From Betaproteobacteria bacterium (GTDB taxonomy: Bacteria; Pseudomonadota; Gammaproteobacteria; Burkholderiales; SG8-39): a DNA stretch of 47,482 nt. This document shows positions 47,303 to 47,482 of this stretch, piece by piece. Numbering within the stretch: position 1 is the stretch's first letter; the number at the start of each line of letters is the position of its first letter. Both the position numbers and the translations under genes were made by a program. Location of the stretch: contig VBCH01000238.1 in assembly GCA_005884455.1 (NCBI GenBank), positions 1-47,482 on the forward strand, given 5' to 3'. The notes beneath the pieces were generated by a model. The model was given only the letters and a program-made list of their open reading frames with translations. It was not told the origin of the DNA and did no database searches.

Positions 47303-47319
47303 GTCCTTGCCCTCTCGCG

Positions 47320-47482
47320 TCAACGCTTGGCGGCGTCGAGCAAGCCGAGCGCTTCCTTGAGCAGCGGGAGCGTGATCGGGCGCTTGCGCTGCAGCGAATA
47401 CCGGTCGAGGGCGTCGAGCGCCGCGATCTGCGTGCCCATGTCGCGATCGAAGTGCGTGAGGAGGTAGCGGATCAGCTCGAGG
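47320..47482 (-). CDS. hda: Hda, DnaA regulatory inactivator (C-terminal part only)
   Basis: The last 53 codons of a gene entering from the right edge. The translated end is LELIRYLLTHFDRDMGTQIAALDALDRYSLQRKRPITLPLLKEALGLL (seen as ALDALDRYSLQRKRPITLP), ending at a TGA at 47320-47322. This matches the C-terminal AAA+ lid of Hda, which with the beta clamp stimulates ATP hydrolysis on DnaA and limits re-initiation. The position before the HAD hydrolase and pcnB is its usual betaproteobacterial setting. The catalytic N-terminal part is outside the window. Confidence 0.85.
   Translation of the reverse strand, partial: LELIRYLLTHFDRDMGTQIAALDALDRYSLQRKRPITLPLLKEALGLLDAAKR

Overview
The window is a GC-rich, gene-dense stretch of a bacterial chromosome with no gene-free gap above about 160 bp. 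Protein families and gene order point to a betaproteobacterium, probably an uncultured or environmental lineage. The main reasons are the queA-tgt-yajC-secD-secF block, the hda / HAD hydrolase / pcnB ... folK / deoxynucleoside kinase / panB / panC backbone, lutAB, egtD, and frequent GTG/TTG starts with 1-8 nt gene overlaps. No phage, CRISPR array or intact insertion sequence was seen.

Layout. 1-3856 (minus): beta-oxidation pair, a long-chain acyl-CoA dehydrogenase (FadE type) and a thiolase running off the left edge, separated by a 19-bp REP-like inverted repeat. 3976-7718 (plus): Atm1-type ABC exporter, a broken pbpG, and egtD. 7730-10750 (minus): a spermidine-synthase-like protein, a periplasmic binding protein and an amidohydrolase. 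10907-16433: lutAB, corA (minus), an aminotransferase and mnmA. 16462-19197 (minus): DNA glycosylase, GST, membrane protein and YceI, ending at an intrinsic terminator. 19211-22662 (plus): purB, benE and a DMT exporter. 22668-24068 (minus): two c-type cytochromes. 24188-29393 (minus): queA-tgt-yajC-secDF. 29436-31466 (plus): tRNA-Leu(CAA), an alpha/beta hydrolase and panE. 31478-32491 (minus): an orphan Cox15-type heme A synthase, then a small plus-strand gene. 32845-47482 (minus): a long co-directional run containing the main accessory content.

The most distinctive system is 36058-43454: nine tightly overlapping minus-strand genes inserted between pcnB and folK. They are a DarA-like flavodoxin-fold enzyme, a DarB/StlD-type ketosynthase III, an unknown 131-aa protein with a possible C-terminal HTH, a BtrH_N-domain (papain-like acyltransferase-type) protein, an ABC-2 ATPase and permease, an acyl carrier protein, a KAS II-like ketosynthase lacking one catalytic His, and a short chain-length-factor-like ketosynthase. 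DarA/DarB families make dialkylresorcinols. I infer that this cassette makes such a lipid on a dedicated ACP, may transfer it by the BtrH-like protein, and moves it with its own ABC transporter. The last gene overlaps folK, so folate biosynthesis appears translationally coupled to the cassette. A FecCD/BtuD-type metallophore permease/ATPase pair sits between the HAD hydrolase and pcnB.

The second striking feature is that three conserved genes carry clean internal deletions with both ends kept: pbpG (about 46 codons lost, frameshifted, catalytic SxN motif gone), queA (about 45 codons lost in frame) and panB (about 210 codons lost in frame, leaving 53 aa). They could be real or assembly errors. 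Their partner genes (tgt, panC, panE) are intact, so artefact must be excluded first.
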